NCBI GenBank assembly: GCA_947247005.1
Contig: OX365956.1
Coordinates: 11,986,089 to 12,050,088 of the forward strand
DNA length: 64,000 nt
Reading direction: 5' to 3'
Source of the DNA: Spisula solida
Taxonomy: Eukaryota > Mollusca > Bivalvia > Venerida > Mactridae
Made by a program: the position numbers and the translations under genes. The notes beneath the pieces were generated by a model. It made no database searches. It worked only from the letters and a program-made list of their open reading frames with translations, and was not told the origin of the DNA. How positions within the stretch are numbered: position 1 is the stretch's first letter; the number at the start of each line of letters is the position of its first letter. Of the stretch, positions 12,486 through 25,548 are shown one piece after another.

Positions 12486-12910
12486 CTGACAGACGGACGG
12501 ATGGACGGACGTTCCAACATTTGGGGTTTACGGGGCTTTTCCTTTGATCTTTATGTGGTTTACGGACGGCAGGACGGACGAACGTTCCAACATTTGGGGT
12601 TTACGGGGCTTTTCCTTTGATCTTGATGTGGTTTTTTTCCACATAAACCGACTGATTTCCTTCTTTATTTAACTAAAATTGTGGACGGAATGAACGGACG
12701 GACGGACGGACGGACGGACGGACGGACGGGGTATTTGAACATTTACATATTTGTATAATGATGTTATGAACCTAAATTTGTACATATTGTGCTGTAACAT
12801 GTGTATTTGTACATATGTACACGGTGTATGTGTGCGAATGGGTGTGTGTGTTGTGCGTATGTGTGGTGTGTTTGGTGTGTGTGATGTGTGTACGTGTGTG
12901 TACACTTTAA
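12486..12910. repeat. microsatellite cluster: GGAC runs, a 73-bp duplication, TG-rich tract
   Basis: GGAC/ACGG tetranucleotide runs occur at 12488-12512, 12566-12582 and 12690-12730. A unit starting ACGTTCCAACATTTGGGG is repeated at 12509 and 12582 (period 73). 12820-12905 is rich in GTGT. Open frames here are artefacts of the repeats. Confidence 0.9.
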
Positions 12911-13361
12911 TATTTGCATTGTATATATGTTATGTATGTCCACATGGGTCTGTGACCTTCTGGAAATTCAAATAAATTATCTAATTATCTATGTAAAGTG
13001 ACATCGGGTAGCAGATACTTCTATTCCAGCAGTCTATCGACACATAGGTGCGCCACACGTATGAGGAACTCTTTTATCAACCCATCGATAAACATACCGA
13101 TAATTTAGGTCCTCGATAATTTTATTAAATTTATTGTTTATGTCCCATCCAGATAATTTTACACTAAATCACCGTTTACTAACTTAATTGTTTTTCATAT
13201 TTTGTATAAGGCTTAGTGTATGGATGGTGAACTCAAAATTGATTATGTACATTTGAGTACTAGTATGTTGACCACATATACTCTACATGTAAACAATAGA
13301 TGGTGACAGAGTGTCAGCGAAAGTGGAAGTAGATTTGTAAGTGAAGAAAGTATACTAATGA

Positions 13362-15545
13362 GAATATCACTGTGTTAGGCGCTGTGAAACGATTAATACC
13401 ACTGTGTTAGGCGGTGTGAAACGATGAATAATACTGGGTTAGGCGCTGTGAAATGATGAATACCACTGGGTTAGGCGGTGTGAAATGATGAATACCACTG
13501 TGTTAGGCGGTGTGAAATGATGAATACCACTGGGTTAGGCGGTGTGAAATGATGAATACCACTGTGTTAGGCGCTGTGAAATGATGAATACCACTGGGTT
13601 AGGCGCTGTGAAACGATGAATACCACTGTGTTAGGCGCTGTGAAACGATAAATACCACTGAGTTAGGCTGTGAAACGATGAATACCACTGGGTTAGGCTG
13701 TGAAAAGATTAATACCACTGTGTTAGGCGGTGTGAAATGATGAATACCACTGTGTTAGGCGCTGTGAAACGATGAATACCACTGTGTTAGGCGCTGTGAA
13801 ACGATGAATACCACTGGGTTAGGCTGTGAAAAGATTAATACCACTGTGTTAGGCGGTGTGAAATGATGAATGCCACTGTGTTAGGCGGTGTGAAATGATG
13901 AATATCACTGTGTTAGGCGCTGTGAAACGACGAATACCACTGTGTTAGGCGCTGTGAAACGATGAATACCACTGGGTTAGGCTGTGAAAAGATTAATACC
14001 ACTGTGTTAGGCGGTGTGAAATGATGAATACCACTGTGTTAGGCGGTGTGAAATGATGAATACCACTGGGTTAGGCGGTGTGAAATGATGAATACCACTG
14101 TGTTAGGCGCTGTGAAATGATGAATACCACTGGGTTAGGCGCTGTGAAACGATGAATACCACTGTGTTAGGCGCTGTGAAACGATAAATACCACTTGGTT
14201 AGGCGCTGTGAAACAATGTATACCACTGGGTTAGGCGCTGTGAAATGATGAATACCACTGAGTTAGGCGGTGTGAAAAGATGAATACCACTGTGTAAGGC
14301 GCTGTGAAAAGATGAATACCACTGTGTTAGGCGGTGTGAAAAGATGAATACCACTGGGTTAGGCGCTCAGAAATGATAAATACCACTGGGTTAGGCGCTG
14401 TGAAATGATAAATACCACTGGGTTAGGCGCTGTGAAATGATAAATACCACTGTGTTAGGCGTTGTATAATGATGAATATCACTGTGTTAGGCGCTGTGAA
14501 ATGATGAATACCACACGGTAAGGCGCTGTGAAACGATGAATACCACTGTGTTAGGCCCTGTGAAACGATGAATATCACTGGGTTAGGCGGTGTGAAACGA
14601 TGAATACCACTGCGTTAGGCGCTGTGAAACGATGAATACCACTGTGTTAGGCGGTGTGAAACGATGAATACCACTGCGTTAGGCGCTGTGAAACGATGAA
14701 TACCACTGCGTTAGGCGCTGTGAAACGATGAATACCACTGGGTTAGGCGCTGTGAAACGATGAATATCACTGGGTTAGGCGCTGTGAAATGATGAATACC
14801 ACTGGATTAGGCGCTGTGATTCGATGAATTCACAGGTTTAGGCGCTGTGAAACGATGACTACCACTGGGTAAGGCTGTGAAACGATAAATACCACTGGGT
14901 TAGGCGCTGTGAAACGATAAATACCACTGGGTTAGGCGCTGTGAAACGATGACTAATACTGGGTTAGGCGCTGTGAAACGATGACTAATACTGGGTTAGG
15001 CGCTGTGAAACGATGAATACCACTGGGTTAGGCGCTGTGAAACGATGACTACCACTGGGTTAGGCGCTGTGAAACGATGACTACCACTGGGTTAGGCGCT
15101 GTGAAACGATGAATAATACTGCGTTAGGCGCTGTGAAACGATGAATACCACAGGGTTAGGCGCTGTGAAACGATGAATAATACTGCGTTAGGCGCTGTGA
15201 AACGATGACTACCACTGGGTTAGGCGCTGTGAAACGATAAATACTACTGGGTTAGGCGCTGTGAAACGATGAATAATACTGGGTTAGTCGCTGTGAAACG
15301 ATGAATAATACTGGGTTAGGCGCTGTGAAATGATGAATACCACTGGGTTAGGCGCTGTGAAACGATGAATACCACTGGGTTAGGCGGTGTGAAATGATGA
15401 GTGCCACTGGGTTAGGCGCTGTGAAACGATTAATAATACTGGGCTAGGCGCTGTGAAACGATGAATACCACAGGTTAAGTCGCTGAGAAACGATGAATAA
15501 TACTGGGTTAGGAGGTGTGAAATGATGAATACCACAGGGTTAAGC
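13362..15545. repeat. 32-bp satellite array (about 68 copies)
   Basis: Units of 32 bp with core GTTAGGCGCTGTGAAACGAT followed by GAATACCACTGG run almost without a break. Variants include GCGGTG for GCGCTG, ATGA for ACGA, GACTAC for GAATAC, and 29-bp units lacking GCG. Several variants recur in blocks, as expected from unequal exchange. No long open frame and no unrelated spacers, so it is not a CRISPR array. Confidence 0.97.
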
Positions 15546-15932
15546 GCACCTTTATTCTTTCCTATTACATGTGTCTATTGCAAACGTGCAACATGTTTCT
15601 GCGTTTAGTGATATAATTTTCATTTTTCTAGGCCGAGTTTTGCGAAAGTAATCGTAGAAAATCATTTGCGGTTTTCGACTGTGTCTCACCTTTTGATTTT
15701 TTGAAACTTTTTTCACAGCATATTTAATTATTTATCCATTTTAAAATGTTTCAAACAATAAATATACAATGTTATGATATTGCAATGAACTGAATAAACG
15801 GACAGTAGCACGTGGTATGTCCACATAGTCACTGCAATTATCCCTGTTTTATTTTGTCAGTTTTCAAAATCTATCAATATTAGACACACATTGACTGTCC
15901 TGTATATTTAGCGCGTATAAAAAAACAAGCAT
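15546..15932. other. unassigned
   Basis: AT-rich sequence between the 32-bp array and a miniature element. Nothing recognised. Confidence 0.5.
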
Positions 15933-16293
15933 ATCCTTTCCGCTACTTTTTCCTTATTTAACTTGACAGGCCTATTTTTTGGCCCCTTAAGGGCATTGGT
16001 TCTGACCCTTTTGTCTAGCCTTATATTCCTGCTATAGAAAAATAAAAACTTTTTGGCGCTAAATGTTAATGCAATTCCACAGGGAATCGTACCGCAATGG
16101 CGGGTAGGACCTGTAATTTCAGTTTTGTAAAATCTACGTTCAAAGCCCTCTTTAAAGGGGTCTAGCGGGCCCAAAAACCTTTGCACGACCCTGGGCCCGT
16201 AATATCCTGTAGTCTGGGATGCCTGTGTACCCATGACAGCAAAATGGCCATCCCGGCGAGTCTGCATTAGTACGCTATGGTAGCGGAAAGGAT
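15933..16293. mobile_element. MITE with TCCTTTCCGCTAC ends and TA duplication
   Basis: TCCTTTCCGCTAC at the left is exactly mirrored by GTAGCGGAAAGGA at the right, about 360 bp apart. Both ends are flanked by TA, as expected for a Tc1/mariner-type target duplication. The minus-strand open frame of 145 codons across it has no recognisable domain and is probably chance. Confidence 0.8.
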
Positions 16294-16850
16294 ATATAGT
16301 ATTTGGTTTAAGTATCAAAAATAGGTACTGTAAGACTAAGTGCAACTAAAATTATTATAAGCGTATTAGCTAGATTCTACAGTATAATACTTAAACTTGT
16401 CAAATACGTTTCCTCATGAAATAAAGTAGTTTATCATTATTCAAGAACACATTTGCTACTCTTCTTCTTTATTGTCTACACCTATTGTAGGCAATTGTCG
16501 CACGTACAATTATGTAGTTTCAATAACAACCTCCTTTTGATATTTTTTCTGCAAAAGGTTAATCAGAAGTGTTTAGTTTCCGGATTTCTTGTTACATCCG
16601 TATTCTCCTTGTTGATTACTTGTATTTTATGTACGTATTGGTTACCACATCTAAATACACACATTATGCACACTGGAATACAATTAGAATAAACGCAGGT
16701 GCGTTTTACTATATCATTTAGTCAACTTGAAATATATAACGTACTTCTATCTCATAGATAACATTGTACAACCCAACATGTAGAGAATGTCTCATGTGAG
16801 CCTGCACGATTGATAACGACACTAGCAATCATCACCAGTATTGTAGATTT
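16294..16850. other. unassigned AT-rich sequence
   Basis: No supported gene or repeat. Confidence 0.5.
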
Positions 16851-17133
16851 TTATGCCCCCCTATCGATAGATGGGGAGGCATATAGTGATTCACTTGTCC
16901 GTCCGTTCGTCCGTCCGTCCGTCCTTCCGTCCGTTCGTCCGTCCGTCCGTCCTGGTTAACCCAAATTGACCGTTTCTTCTAGCATTAACATGGCTTGCTA
17001 CAAAGCTTTCATACTTGCATGGATGTTGTGTATGAACACTCTCCACACGCCTGTATCACCTAACCCCATTTTGACCTTCACCTTGACCTAATTTTTGACT
17101 TATTTATGGACAAGGCTTCCACAGGGGGCATAA
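16851..17133. mobile_element. miniature element ending TTATGCCCCC...GGGGGCATAA
   Basis: Perfect 10-bp inverted ends (16851-16860 and 17124-17133) bound 283 bp. A CGTC/CGTT tetranucleotide tract lies at 16898-16953, and ACCTTCACCTTGACC lies near the right. This element type is abundant in bivalve genomes (family knowledge). Confidence 0.85.
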
Positions 17134-17795
17134 GCGTTTATTGAACGCAGTCTTGTTTCTAGACAAGTTCAGTATTTATTGTACAGAATAACTTATGACT
17201 CTTATATTTTGTACATGCATATTTTATGTAGAACAATAATAGTATGTAGAATATTATAGTTTAGCATTAATGTCATCATGATAATTTGGAAAGATTTTAC
17301 GTCTTGTTTAGTCATGAAAGCAGCTAAAAAAGCATGTTTTGTTAAACGTTAGATAGTTGATTTGTCAAATTAGCAGGAACATTTGGAACGCATTTTTACT
17401 ATTTTTTTAATTTAAACACACAGGGCCGGTCCGGCAAGTTTAAATCTTTTGTTAAATAATCCTGTCCTTTGCAAAAAGCTTAATTCTCGACGAAATTTTA
17501 CTGGTGATTGAAAGATTGTTGCAAGTGACCGAGATTTAAATATGTGCGATTACGATCGCCTGAGCACGTTTGCTGTTGAAAAAGTTGATTTAGGACGTAA
17601 AGCAAATGTGTGACAGTAGTAATAACAATTCCTTAGTGGATATTTTACTTGGAATAGGTAAAACATTCTCCTGATACCAAACGGGAAGTAACTATTGTAC
17701 TACAGAACACGTATTCCATGAGTTACTCCAACCCTTTAATGACATTCAGGCACCAGGAAAAAAGACGCAAGGTAGCCTAACCAATACCTTCCAGT
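17134..17795. other. unassigned
   Basis: No supported gene or repeat. Confidence 0.5.
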
Positions 17796-17799
17796 AACC

Positions 17800-17875
17800 A
17801 AGCCCTTCCAGTACTCGAACCTCCAACATTCCGCTTCCATGTAGATGCCTGAACCACTCGGCCACGGTCAGTGTC
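17800..17875 (-). mobile_element. tRNA-Ser/Leu-like SINE head or relic
   Basis: On the minus strand an A box (TGGCCGAGTGGT, 17853-17864) and a near-B box (GGTTCGAGTAC, 17811-17821) are correctly ordered. The A box has the class II (Ser/Leu) look. Acceptor pairing is poor, so it is a relic or SINE head rather than a working tRNA. Confidence 0.55.
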
Positions 17876-17967
17876 TTATAGGAACTTTACCAACTAGTTC
17901 AAGAACAATTACTCGAAAATCATGTAAAAGCTGTTGTAAGCGAATGATCTCCCTTGATTCATACACG

Positions 17968-18084
17968 TGCCCTGCGTTTAACGAAGAATTACGTGACGCA
18001 CGTTGTTGTTGAGTACCTGTTTCGTACTTGTTGCGTACCAGGTACGAAACGTGTGTCACCCGTTTTTTTGTTTCACGCAGGGCT
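17968..18084. mobile_element. imperfect foldback element
   Basis: GCCCTGCGTTTAACGAAG at the left resembles the reverse complement of the right end (GTTTCACGCAGGGC). A central GTTTCGTAC...GTACGAAAC pair completes a hairpin-like structure of about 117 bp. Confidence 0.6.
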
Positions 18085-18226
18085 TATTACACAACTTGTT
18101 TTATACTACAATTTTTGACAATTTTGTTCATTTCAAAAGAAAGCAAAGCAATTTGCATATAGGCATAGCATTTATAATCGCACAATTTTATAGAATGAAA
18201 AAGTGTACAGTGAGTTGAACGCCCAA

Positions 18227-18251
18227 CCTGGGACGAATAATTCGTCCCAGG
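18227..18251. repeat. 25-bp perfect hairpin
   Basis: CCTGGGACGAA TAA TTCGTCCCAGG is an exact inverted repeat with a 3-base loop. No U-tract or gene context shows a role. Confidence 0.85.
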
Positions 18252-18944
18252 CCCTACCGAGACAATAATCATGCGCAAATAAAGACGGGTGACAGGGGTT
18301 CGCACTCCATCCCCTCCATGATGTTTTGTCATATATGACTAAACGATTGTGTTGACACGTGCCGTTAAACAATAGAAACCTATCTAAACGACCAACATGG
18401 CACGAATTGATATATTCCGCGCAATAAGCTTGTAATAATAATGTTATAATAATAATAACGACTTTATTTATAGTTGATGACATATTTGGTTCTCCAATTT
18501 TCAATATGGTCCACATCAACATAGGATATATAGGGCCTACAATCATTTACATGAATACATGATAATTATAAGCAAAAAAACATAACAGAAAAACTCATGG
18601 AGTCGATAATAAAGAGGCAAAACAAGATAAAACACAACAGCAGATTGTTAAGGTAATTGTTATAGATAGAGAACGAACAGAGTGTGAGCTTGCTATCTTC
18701 GTCCAATCACAAACATCTATAGGGCGTGTCTATTGTGCTAACTCGGTCTGTCGATTTTAAAATGAAGACCCACAACAATTGAACCTTATTGACTTAAACA
18801 AGATTTAAAGATGTAACAATGGAATGTCATTCATAAAATTATAAAGTGAAACTCACGTGATTTTGTATCCGATCTGTAGCTAGTAAAGCATGAGTGTCAT
18901 CATGTTTTTGGTAGGTTTTACGTCATCAACAGAGGTCTGTGAAG
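18252..18944. other. unassigned
   Basis: Contains a short AATAAT microsatellite near 18435-18465. Otherwise nothing recognised. Confidence 0.5.
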
Positions 18945-18994
18945 TGGGCGCTTAGGTCGTACATCGACAGTCAGATGTTTACTCATTTTTATTA

Positions 18995-21910
18995 GAAATG
19001 AATAAACAGCTCTTAGCTCGTTGGTCGCAGCTCTAAGATCGTTAGTCGCAGCTCTTAGCTCGTAGGTCACATCTCTTAGCTCGTAGATGTGTACTCGTTG
19101 GTCGCATGTCTTAGGTCGTTGGTCCAAGCTCTTAGCACGTAGGTCGCAGCTCTTAGCTCGTAGATGTGTACTCGTAAGTCGCAGCTCTTAGCTCGTAGGT
19201 CGCAGCTCTTAGCTCGTAAGTCGCAGCTATTAGCTCGTAGATCGCAGCTCTTAGATCGTTAGTCGCAGCTCTTAGCTCGTAAGTCGCAGCACTAAGCTCG
19301 TAGGTCGCAGCTCTTAGCTCGTAGATGTGTACTCGCTGGTCCCAGCTCTTAGCTCGTAGGTTGCAGCTCTTAGGTCGTTATTCACATCTCTTAGCTCGGA
19401 GATGTGTACTCGATGGTCGCAGCTCTAAGGTCGTTAGTCGCAGCTCTTAGCTCGTTAGTCGCAGCTCTTAGCTCGTAGGTCGCAGCTCTTAGCTCGTAGA
19501 TGTGTACTCGTTGGTCGCATGTCTTAGGTCGTTGGTCCCAGCTCTTAGCACGTAGGTCGCAGCTCTTAGCTCGTAGATGTGTACTCGTAAGTCGCAGCTC
19601 TTAGCTCGTAGGTCGCAGCTCTTAGCTCGTAAGTCGCAGCTCTTAGCTCGTAGATGTGTACTCGTTGGTCGCATGTCTTAGGTCGTTGGTCCCAGCTCTT
19701 AGCACGTAGGTCGCAGCTCTTAGCTCGTAGATGTGTACTCGTAAGTCGCAGCTCTTAGCTCGTAGGTCGCAGCTCTTAGCTCGTAAGTCGCAGCTATTAG
19801 CTCGTAGATCGCAGCTCTTAGATCGTTAGTCGCAGCTCTTAGCTCGTAAGTCGCAGCACTAAGCTCGTAGGTCGCAGCTCTTAGCTCGTAGATGTGTACT
19901 CGCTGGTCCCAGCTCTTAGCTCGTAGGTTGCAGCTCTTAGGTCGTTATTCACATCTCTTAGCTCGGAGATGTGTACTCGTTGGTCGCAGCTCTAAGGTCG
20001 TTAGTCGCAGCTCTTAGCTCGTTAGTCGCAGCTCTTAGCCCGTAGGTCGCAGCTCTTAGCTCGTAGATGTGTACTCGTTGGTCGCATGTCTTAGGTCGTT
20101 GGTCCCAGCTCTTAGCACGTAGGTCGCAGCTCTTAGCTCGTAGATGTGTACTCGTAAGTCGCAGCTCTTAGCTCGTAGGTCGCAGCTCTTAGCTCTTAAG
20201 TCGCAGCTCTTAGCTCGTAGATGTGTACTCGTTGGTCGCATGTCTTAGGTCGTTGGTCCCAGCTCTTAGCACGTAGGTCGCAGCTCTTAGCTCGTAGATG
20301 TGTACTCGTAAGTCGCAGCTCTTAGCTCGTAGGTCGCAGCTCTTAGCTCGTAAGTCGCAGCTATTAGCTCGTAGATCGAAGCTTTTAGATCGTTAGTCGC
20401 AGCTCTTAGCTCGTAAGTCGCAGCCCTAAGCTCGTAGGTCGCAGCTCTTAGCTCGTAGATGTGTACTCGCTGGTCCCAGCTCTTAGCTCGTAGGTTGCAG
20501 CTCTTAGGTCGTTATTCACAGCTCTTAGCTCGTAAGTCGCAGCTCTTAGCTCGTAAGTCGCAGCTCTTAGCTCGTAGGTCGCAGCTCTCAGCTCGTAAGT
20601 CGCAGCTCTAAGCTCGTAGGTCGCAGCATTTAGCTCGTAGGTCACAGCTCTTAGGTCGTTAGTCACAGCTCTTAGCTCGTAAGTCGCAGCGCTTAGCTCG
20701 TAGGTCACAGCTCTTAGCTCGTAGACGTGCACTGGTTGATCGCAGCTCTTAGGTCGTTGGTCCCAGCTCTAAGGTCGTTAGTCGCAGCTCTTAGCTCGTA
20801 GGTCGCAGCTCTTAGGTCGTTAGTCGCTGCTCTTAGCTCGTAGATGTGTACTCGTTTGTCGCAGCTGGTCGCAGCTCTTAGCTCGTAGGTCGCAGCTCTT
20901 AGCTCGTTAGTCGCAGCTCTTAGCTCGTAGGTCGCAGCTCTTAGGTCGTTGGTCCCAGCTCGTAGGTCGCAGCTCTTAGCTCGTAGGTCGCAGCTCTTAG
21001 CTTGTAGATGTGTACTCGCTGGTCGCAGCTCTTAGCTCTTAGGTCGCAGCTCTTAGGCCTTTAGTCCTAGCTCTTAGCTTGTAAGTCGCAGCTCTTAGCT
21101 TGTAGGTCGCAGCTCTTAGCTCGTAGATGTGTACGCGCTGGTCGCAGCTCTTAGCTCGTAGGTCGCAGCTCGTAGGTCGTAAGTCGCAGCACGTAAGTCG
21201 TTGGTTGCAGCACTTAGCTCGTAGATGTGTACTCGTTGGTAACGGCTCTTATGCCGTAGGTCGCAGCTTTTAGCTCGTAGGTCGCAGTTCTTAGCTCGTA
21301 GGTCGCAGCTCTTAGGTCTTAGTCGCAGCTCTTAGGTCGTTTGTCGCAGCTCTTAGTTCGTTAGTCGCAGCTCTCATGTCGTTTGTCGCAGCTCTTAGTT
21401 CGTTAGTCGCAGCTCTTATGTCGTTTGTCGCAGCTCTTAGCTCGTTGGTCCCAGCTCTTAGCTCGTAGATGTGTACTCGTTGGTCGCAGCTCTTATGTCG
21501 TTAGTCGCAGCTCTTAGGTCTTAGGTCTCAGCTCTCAGGTCGTATGTCCCAGCTCTTAGCTCGTAGATGTGTACTCGTTGGTCGCAGCTCTTAGGTCGTT
21601 AATCGCAGCTCTTAGTGCGTAGATATGTAATCGTTGCTCGCAGCTCTAAGGTCGTTAGTCGCAGCTCTTGGGTGTTAAGGAGACGCCCGCAGGTTGTTAA
21701 TCGCAGATCTTTGCTCGTAGATGTTTGTTGGTCGCATCACGTAGGTCGTTGGTTTGCAGTTGTTATATCGTTAGTCGCAGCTCTTATGTCGTTTTTAGCT
21801 CTAAGGTGGTTTGTAGCAGCTCTTCGCTCATCGATGTTTACTCGTTAATCCAGGCAGGTATATCTTTAGTCGCCCCACGTAGGTCGTTTCTTGTTGTTCG
21901 TAGTTGGTAG
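18995..21910. repeat. 21-bp satellite array with 567-bp higher-order period
   Basis: Units of 21 bp (CGTAGGTCGCAGCTCTTAGC plus T) alternate with variants carrying AGATGTGTACTCG or TTAGTCGC. The rare variant CAGCTATTAGCTCGTAGATC occurs at 19224, 19791 and 20358: spacing 567 bp, exactly 27 units. Copies decay past about 21600. On the minus strand the unit reads as a 7-residue repeat (ATYELRA), explaining short open frames; identical 61-codon frames at 19489 and 20056 reflect the 567-bp period. Confidence 0.97.
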
Positions 21911-24900
21911 TTCGGAGATCGCAGGTTGTTGCTGTTCGTTAGATCTTTACTCAATAATATTAATTTTATTTCGTAGCTCGCGTATTGCAGTTCGTAGGTC
22001 GTAGCCTTTAGGTCTGATATAGCTGCTTCCTCTTATTCCTTAATTTTGTGTCCAATACATACTAAATCTTTACACCAAATGAATAATACGTCATTGCTTA
22101 ATTTGGGATGTTTGCGTTTGGGAAGCGTACATAATATCATACTAGTATTGTCAAACGTATTGATCATATTATACAAATGTTACCTGCAAACACGCCTCCT
22201 TCGGAAAGCATTACGTATTAGAAGTGTTTGTTCTGTTTGAATATTAGTTCAGTCCATAGTGCTTGTATTTACGAATTTCCGACATTTTTAGCGCAGTATG
22301 CCTTGTTTTTATATGGAGCGAAAACACCATTATATCAAGGTTGATGCTATGTACTATGGCGTTTATGTTTAATATTGTATAAAAGAGCATATTACCATTT
22401 CTTGTTGTTCCTTGTTTGACATGAATAAACAAATCCCACATACTAAACGACAAGTGTGTTTGTCTATTTCATAGAAACGTATATGTAAGAATGTAGTGTT
22501 TGTGTTACTTCTTTCGTCGCGTAGCAACTTGTAACCTAAGCAGCTATAACCCTCAAATCAACATATAAGTTTGTTAATGAACACTATAACTATTCATGTT
22601 ATATCCGGAAAGACTTTACAAGCTGTATTGAACTTGTAATACAAATTCAGTAATGGAGTCATTGTGACATTAGTCAACTACTTTGATTCAAACGATGCAG
22701 TGACAGTAATATGACCATTCTATACCTTAGTCGAATATTTTAAGAACACATCTTAAACATGTACTAATTTCAACTGTTGTGCATATTTGTTACTGTATTT
22801 CTGAAAGATAATGTTGGTTCATCTTGAAATTTGTTCTCATTTGTTGAATTCTATTAACGCCATTATCCATGTATGTCATTTTGTATATATTTTGTGCACT
22901 AGCTATTACTACGTAATACATGTATCTGCTAAAGGTTTTTGTTCTGTTCTGACAGGCACAAAAATGTAATGCACAGTCTAGAAAGAAATATATATACGAT
23001 ATTCAGTACGCTACCACCAACAATATCGCGCATTACGACCACAATAAGCATAAAGACATTTTTGAGAAGTGCATTGGGTGTCAATTGTTATATTCGAGGT
23101 GATCGTTGAGGTTATTTCATCGATACCGACATTGTAACGTCACCGACGTCATTTGTGTTGCCCCGGGTGCGTGGTAGTGACTGGTTTTGAGAAGCTATAA
23201 TTCATGACAGACTTGTTACAGATACACCTAATTTTGTGTACTGATCGCAGAAAGATTATCATTTTCGTACTCCAACAAATGTGAATTCCAGAGTAAACGT
23301 CAACGTTATTTCTGAACATCCCTCGTACTATCAAGCCCTCTATATCGATGGAAATAGTATACATGGAACTTCGTTCTTAGGTACATGTATATTTAAAGAA
23401 TATCGCTTTTTATAAGAAATATAATACTACGTTTTGAAAAGAAAACGACGTCAACAAACGGTGTCACACGTTGCGTCCAAAGCAAGACAGCGGGATGCAT
23501 TAACATGTTGTGTCGATATTTTTTATCAAAAATCGCCAAAACTTCGTCAACTTGTATCACAATGGCCTAACGACGTGATATCATGTCCGCGAACATCATA
23601 TGCAAATAATTAGCGTTTGGTCGTGATTTTAGGAATCTGTCATCAGCTGTCACAAATAAGAACAATGCAAGCATAGGTATAGAAAAAACCCATTTAAGCC
23701 TTCTCTTATACATGCAATGACACTATTGTTTTAATGAATTTTTACCTAATATATATCCGCACAATAATGTACTAGTTATTTTAGGTATTATCATCACTGA
23801 GACTTTTATTTCATTTATAAACACGTAAACTGGAATTGTCCAAACGTTATAATGACGTCATAATTGGCGGTATAACACAATATATTTTGAAAAAAAGTAT
23901 TATAAAGATTCAAGTTCAAACGGTAAAAGTTTATTGAGGTAGATTTTGAATACATACGCCTTTACTTTGTGTTTAACAAATGGTATAAATTTTAACTGTA
24001 GTGTCTGAAAATTGTGTATAAAAGAAAACAAAACTTATGCCCCATGACATTTTACGTCATTTTAAAGACTAAAATACGACAATTATCAAAAGAAATTTAA
24101 GATAATCAGAATCATGTATTCGTGTGATGAAAATTGAGAAAATATAACAAAATGGTAAAATATGTAGTTGCTTTATGTGACATTTATTCCTAAAACTAAT
24201 GCGTTCACATACATTTTGTTTTACGCTATAATTGTCCAGTAAAATGTCCCATAAATGGGAAATACTCACTTTATTATTAAACTATGTTGTACAGGCACGT
24301 AAGTTACTGTGTATATATGCTAAATTGGACATAAGTGTTTATCTTTAGTGCAGACATTCTGTATAATAGTGTTAATTTTGTTGTAGTAAATTTTTGATGC
24401 TGCTGCATTGTTTGTACATAATGTTATACTTTTCATATATTTGGAGGAATAAAAGTATCTATCTATTACATGGTAGAATATTACCTACCGTGTTGTGTGA
24501 TTTGGTTTTACTTGCTGTAAAAGTTAATACGTCATTTCAAGCGTTATATTTTTCCAGTAGAATGTCCCATACGACGTTTTTTTCGGCTTTTTGTTATTTT
24601 CACAAAATTGATTTCATAACATAACGATTGACCGAACTGTATTAGCCTTAATGTAGCTACATGTATATTGTTTAATCATAATAAATAGAAGTAAATTATT
24701 ATTATTAATATCATTGTCAATTTTCAACAAAAAATAAAGCTTTATTCGATACCGATTTCGAATATTTGAAGTAATCCTTTATAGTTCTAACTATACAGGA
24801 ATTATGTTAATAACTTAATATTTTAAAATGCAGTCTGTAAAAAGAAAAGTGCCGTAGGCACGCATTATTATGCTGAAAAATGTGTCATTACAGCGAAAAA

Positions 24901-25069
24901 GAAAATGTCAATCCCAGAAAAAGCAAAGAACAAACGGCAAAACTTGGCTTCATAAAGAATCTATCACAAAGCTAAATTCATAACCAAAAAAGTTATAAAA
25001 ACGAAAAAGATTGAGCTTCTTTCTACAATTGTATCATTCAATTACCAGAATACATGTAGGTACATACGG
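21911..25069. other. 3-kb unassigned AT-rich stretch
   Basis: Decayed satellite units persist to about 22010. Beyond that I see no open frame with coding character, no domain, no RNA gene and no strong inverted repeat. ATGTCCCAT occurs within short similar contexts near 24240 and 24560. Confidence 0.5.
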
Positions 25070-25226
25070 AATATCACTGCAGTGTGTTGATCCGTTGGGC
25101 CGTATTACCTCGAGTTGCTTGTGTAATGCCGTATCTCACGAGACCTTTAGGTCGAGTGAGATGCGGTATGGCGCAAGCAACGAGAGGTAATACGGCTAAA
25201 CGGATCAACACCACTGCAGTAATATC
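25070..25226. mobile_element. hairpin MITE (arms of about 75 bp)
   Basis: The left arm (ATATCACTGCAGTGTGTTGA through GCCGTATCTCACGAGACCT) and the right arm (AGGTCGAGTGAGATGCGG through CACTGCAGTAATAT) are near reverse complements with almost no spacer. The whole 157 bp forms one imperfect palindrome, more GC-rich than its flanks. Confidence 0.88.
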
Positions 25227-25548
25227 CCTTTTATTATATACCTTCAAAAGTGAAAAAAGCGCTTTTACGCGCGAAATGCGTTTGATGTGTATACATTGAC
25301 GTCATGAACGTCGGGCTATTTTCAGCATATAGCGCGTCGCCCATTCATAAAATGGCAATTGTTTACGTCGTGACGTCATTGACGTTGGCATATGTTCGGC
25401 ATATAACACGTCAGACATGCATGATACGGATTCGGAAAACCAGACATGTATGATACAGAAAATGCAATCTGCCGCGTTGTATTCCACTGCGCGATTTGGC
25501 CTGTATTCGTGACAATACATTGCTAGGTATATAATAAACCTCAATATA

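Noticed and set aside
12399..12975. Frames across the GGAC and TG tracts
   Set aside because: Low-complexity translations of microsatellites on both strands.
13362..15545. Possible CRISPR array
   Set aside because: Units are contiguous and similar throughout, with no unique spacers, and the window is clearly eukaryotic.
15908..16345. 145-codon minus-strand frame as a gene
   Set aside because: It coincides almost exactly with a miniature element with TA-flanked inverted ends and has no recognisable domain.
18918..20732. Minus-strand frames with a seven-residue repeat (ATYELRA)
   Set aside because: They are translations of the 21-bp satellite, fall in several frames and are repeated identically every 567 bp.
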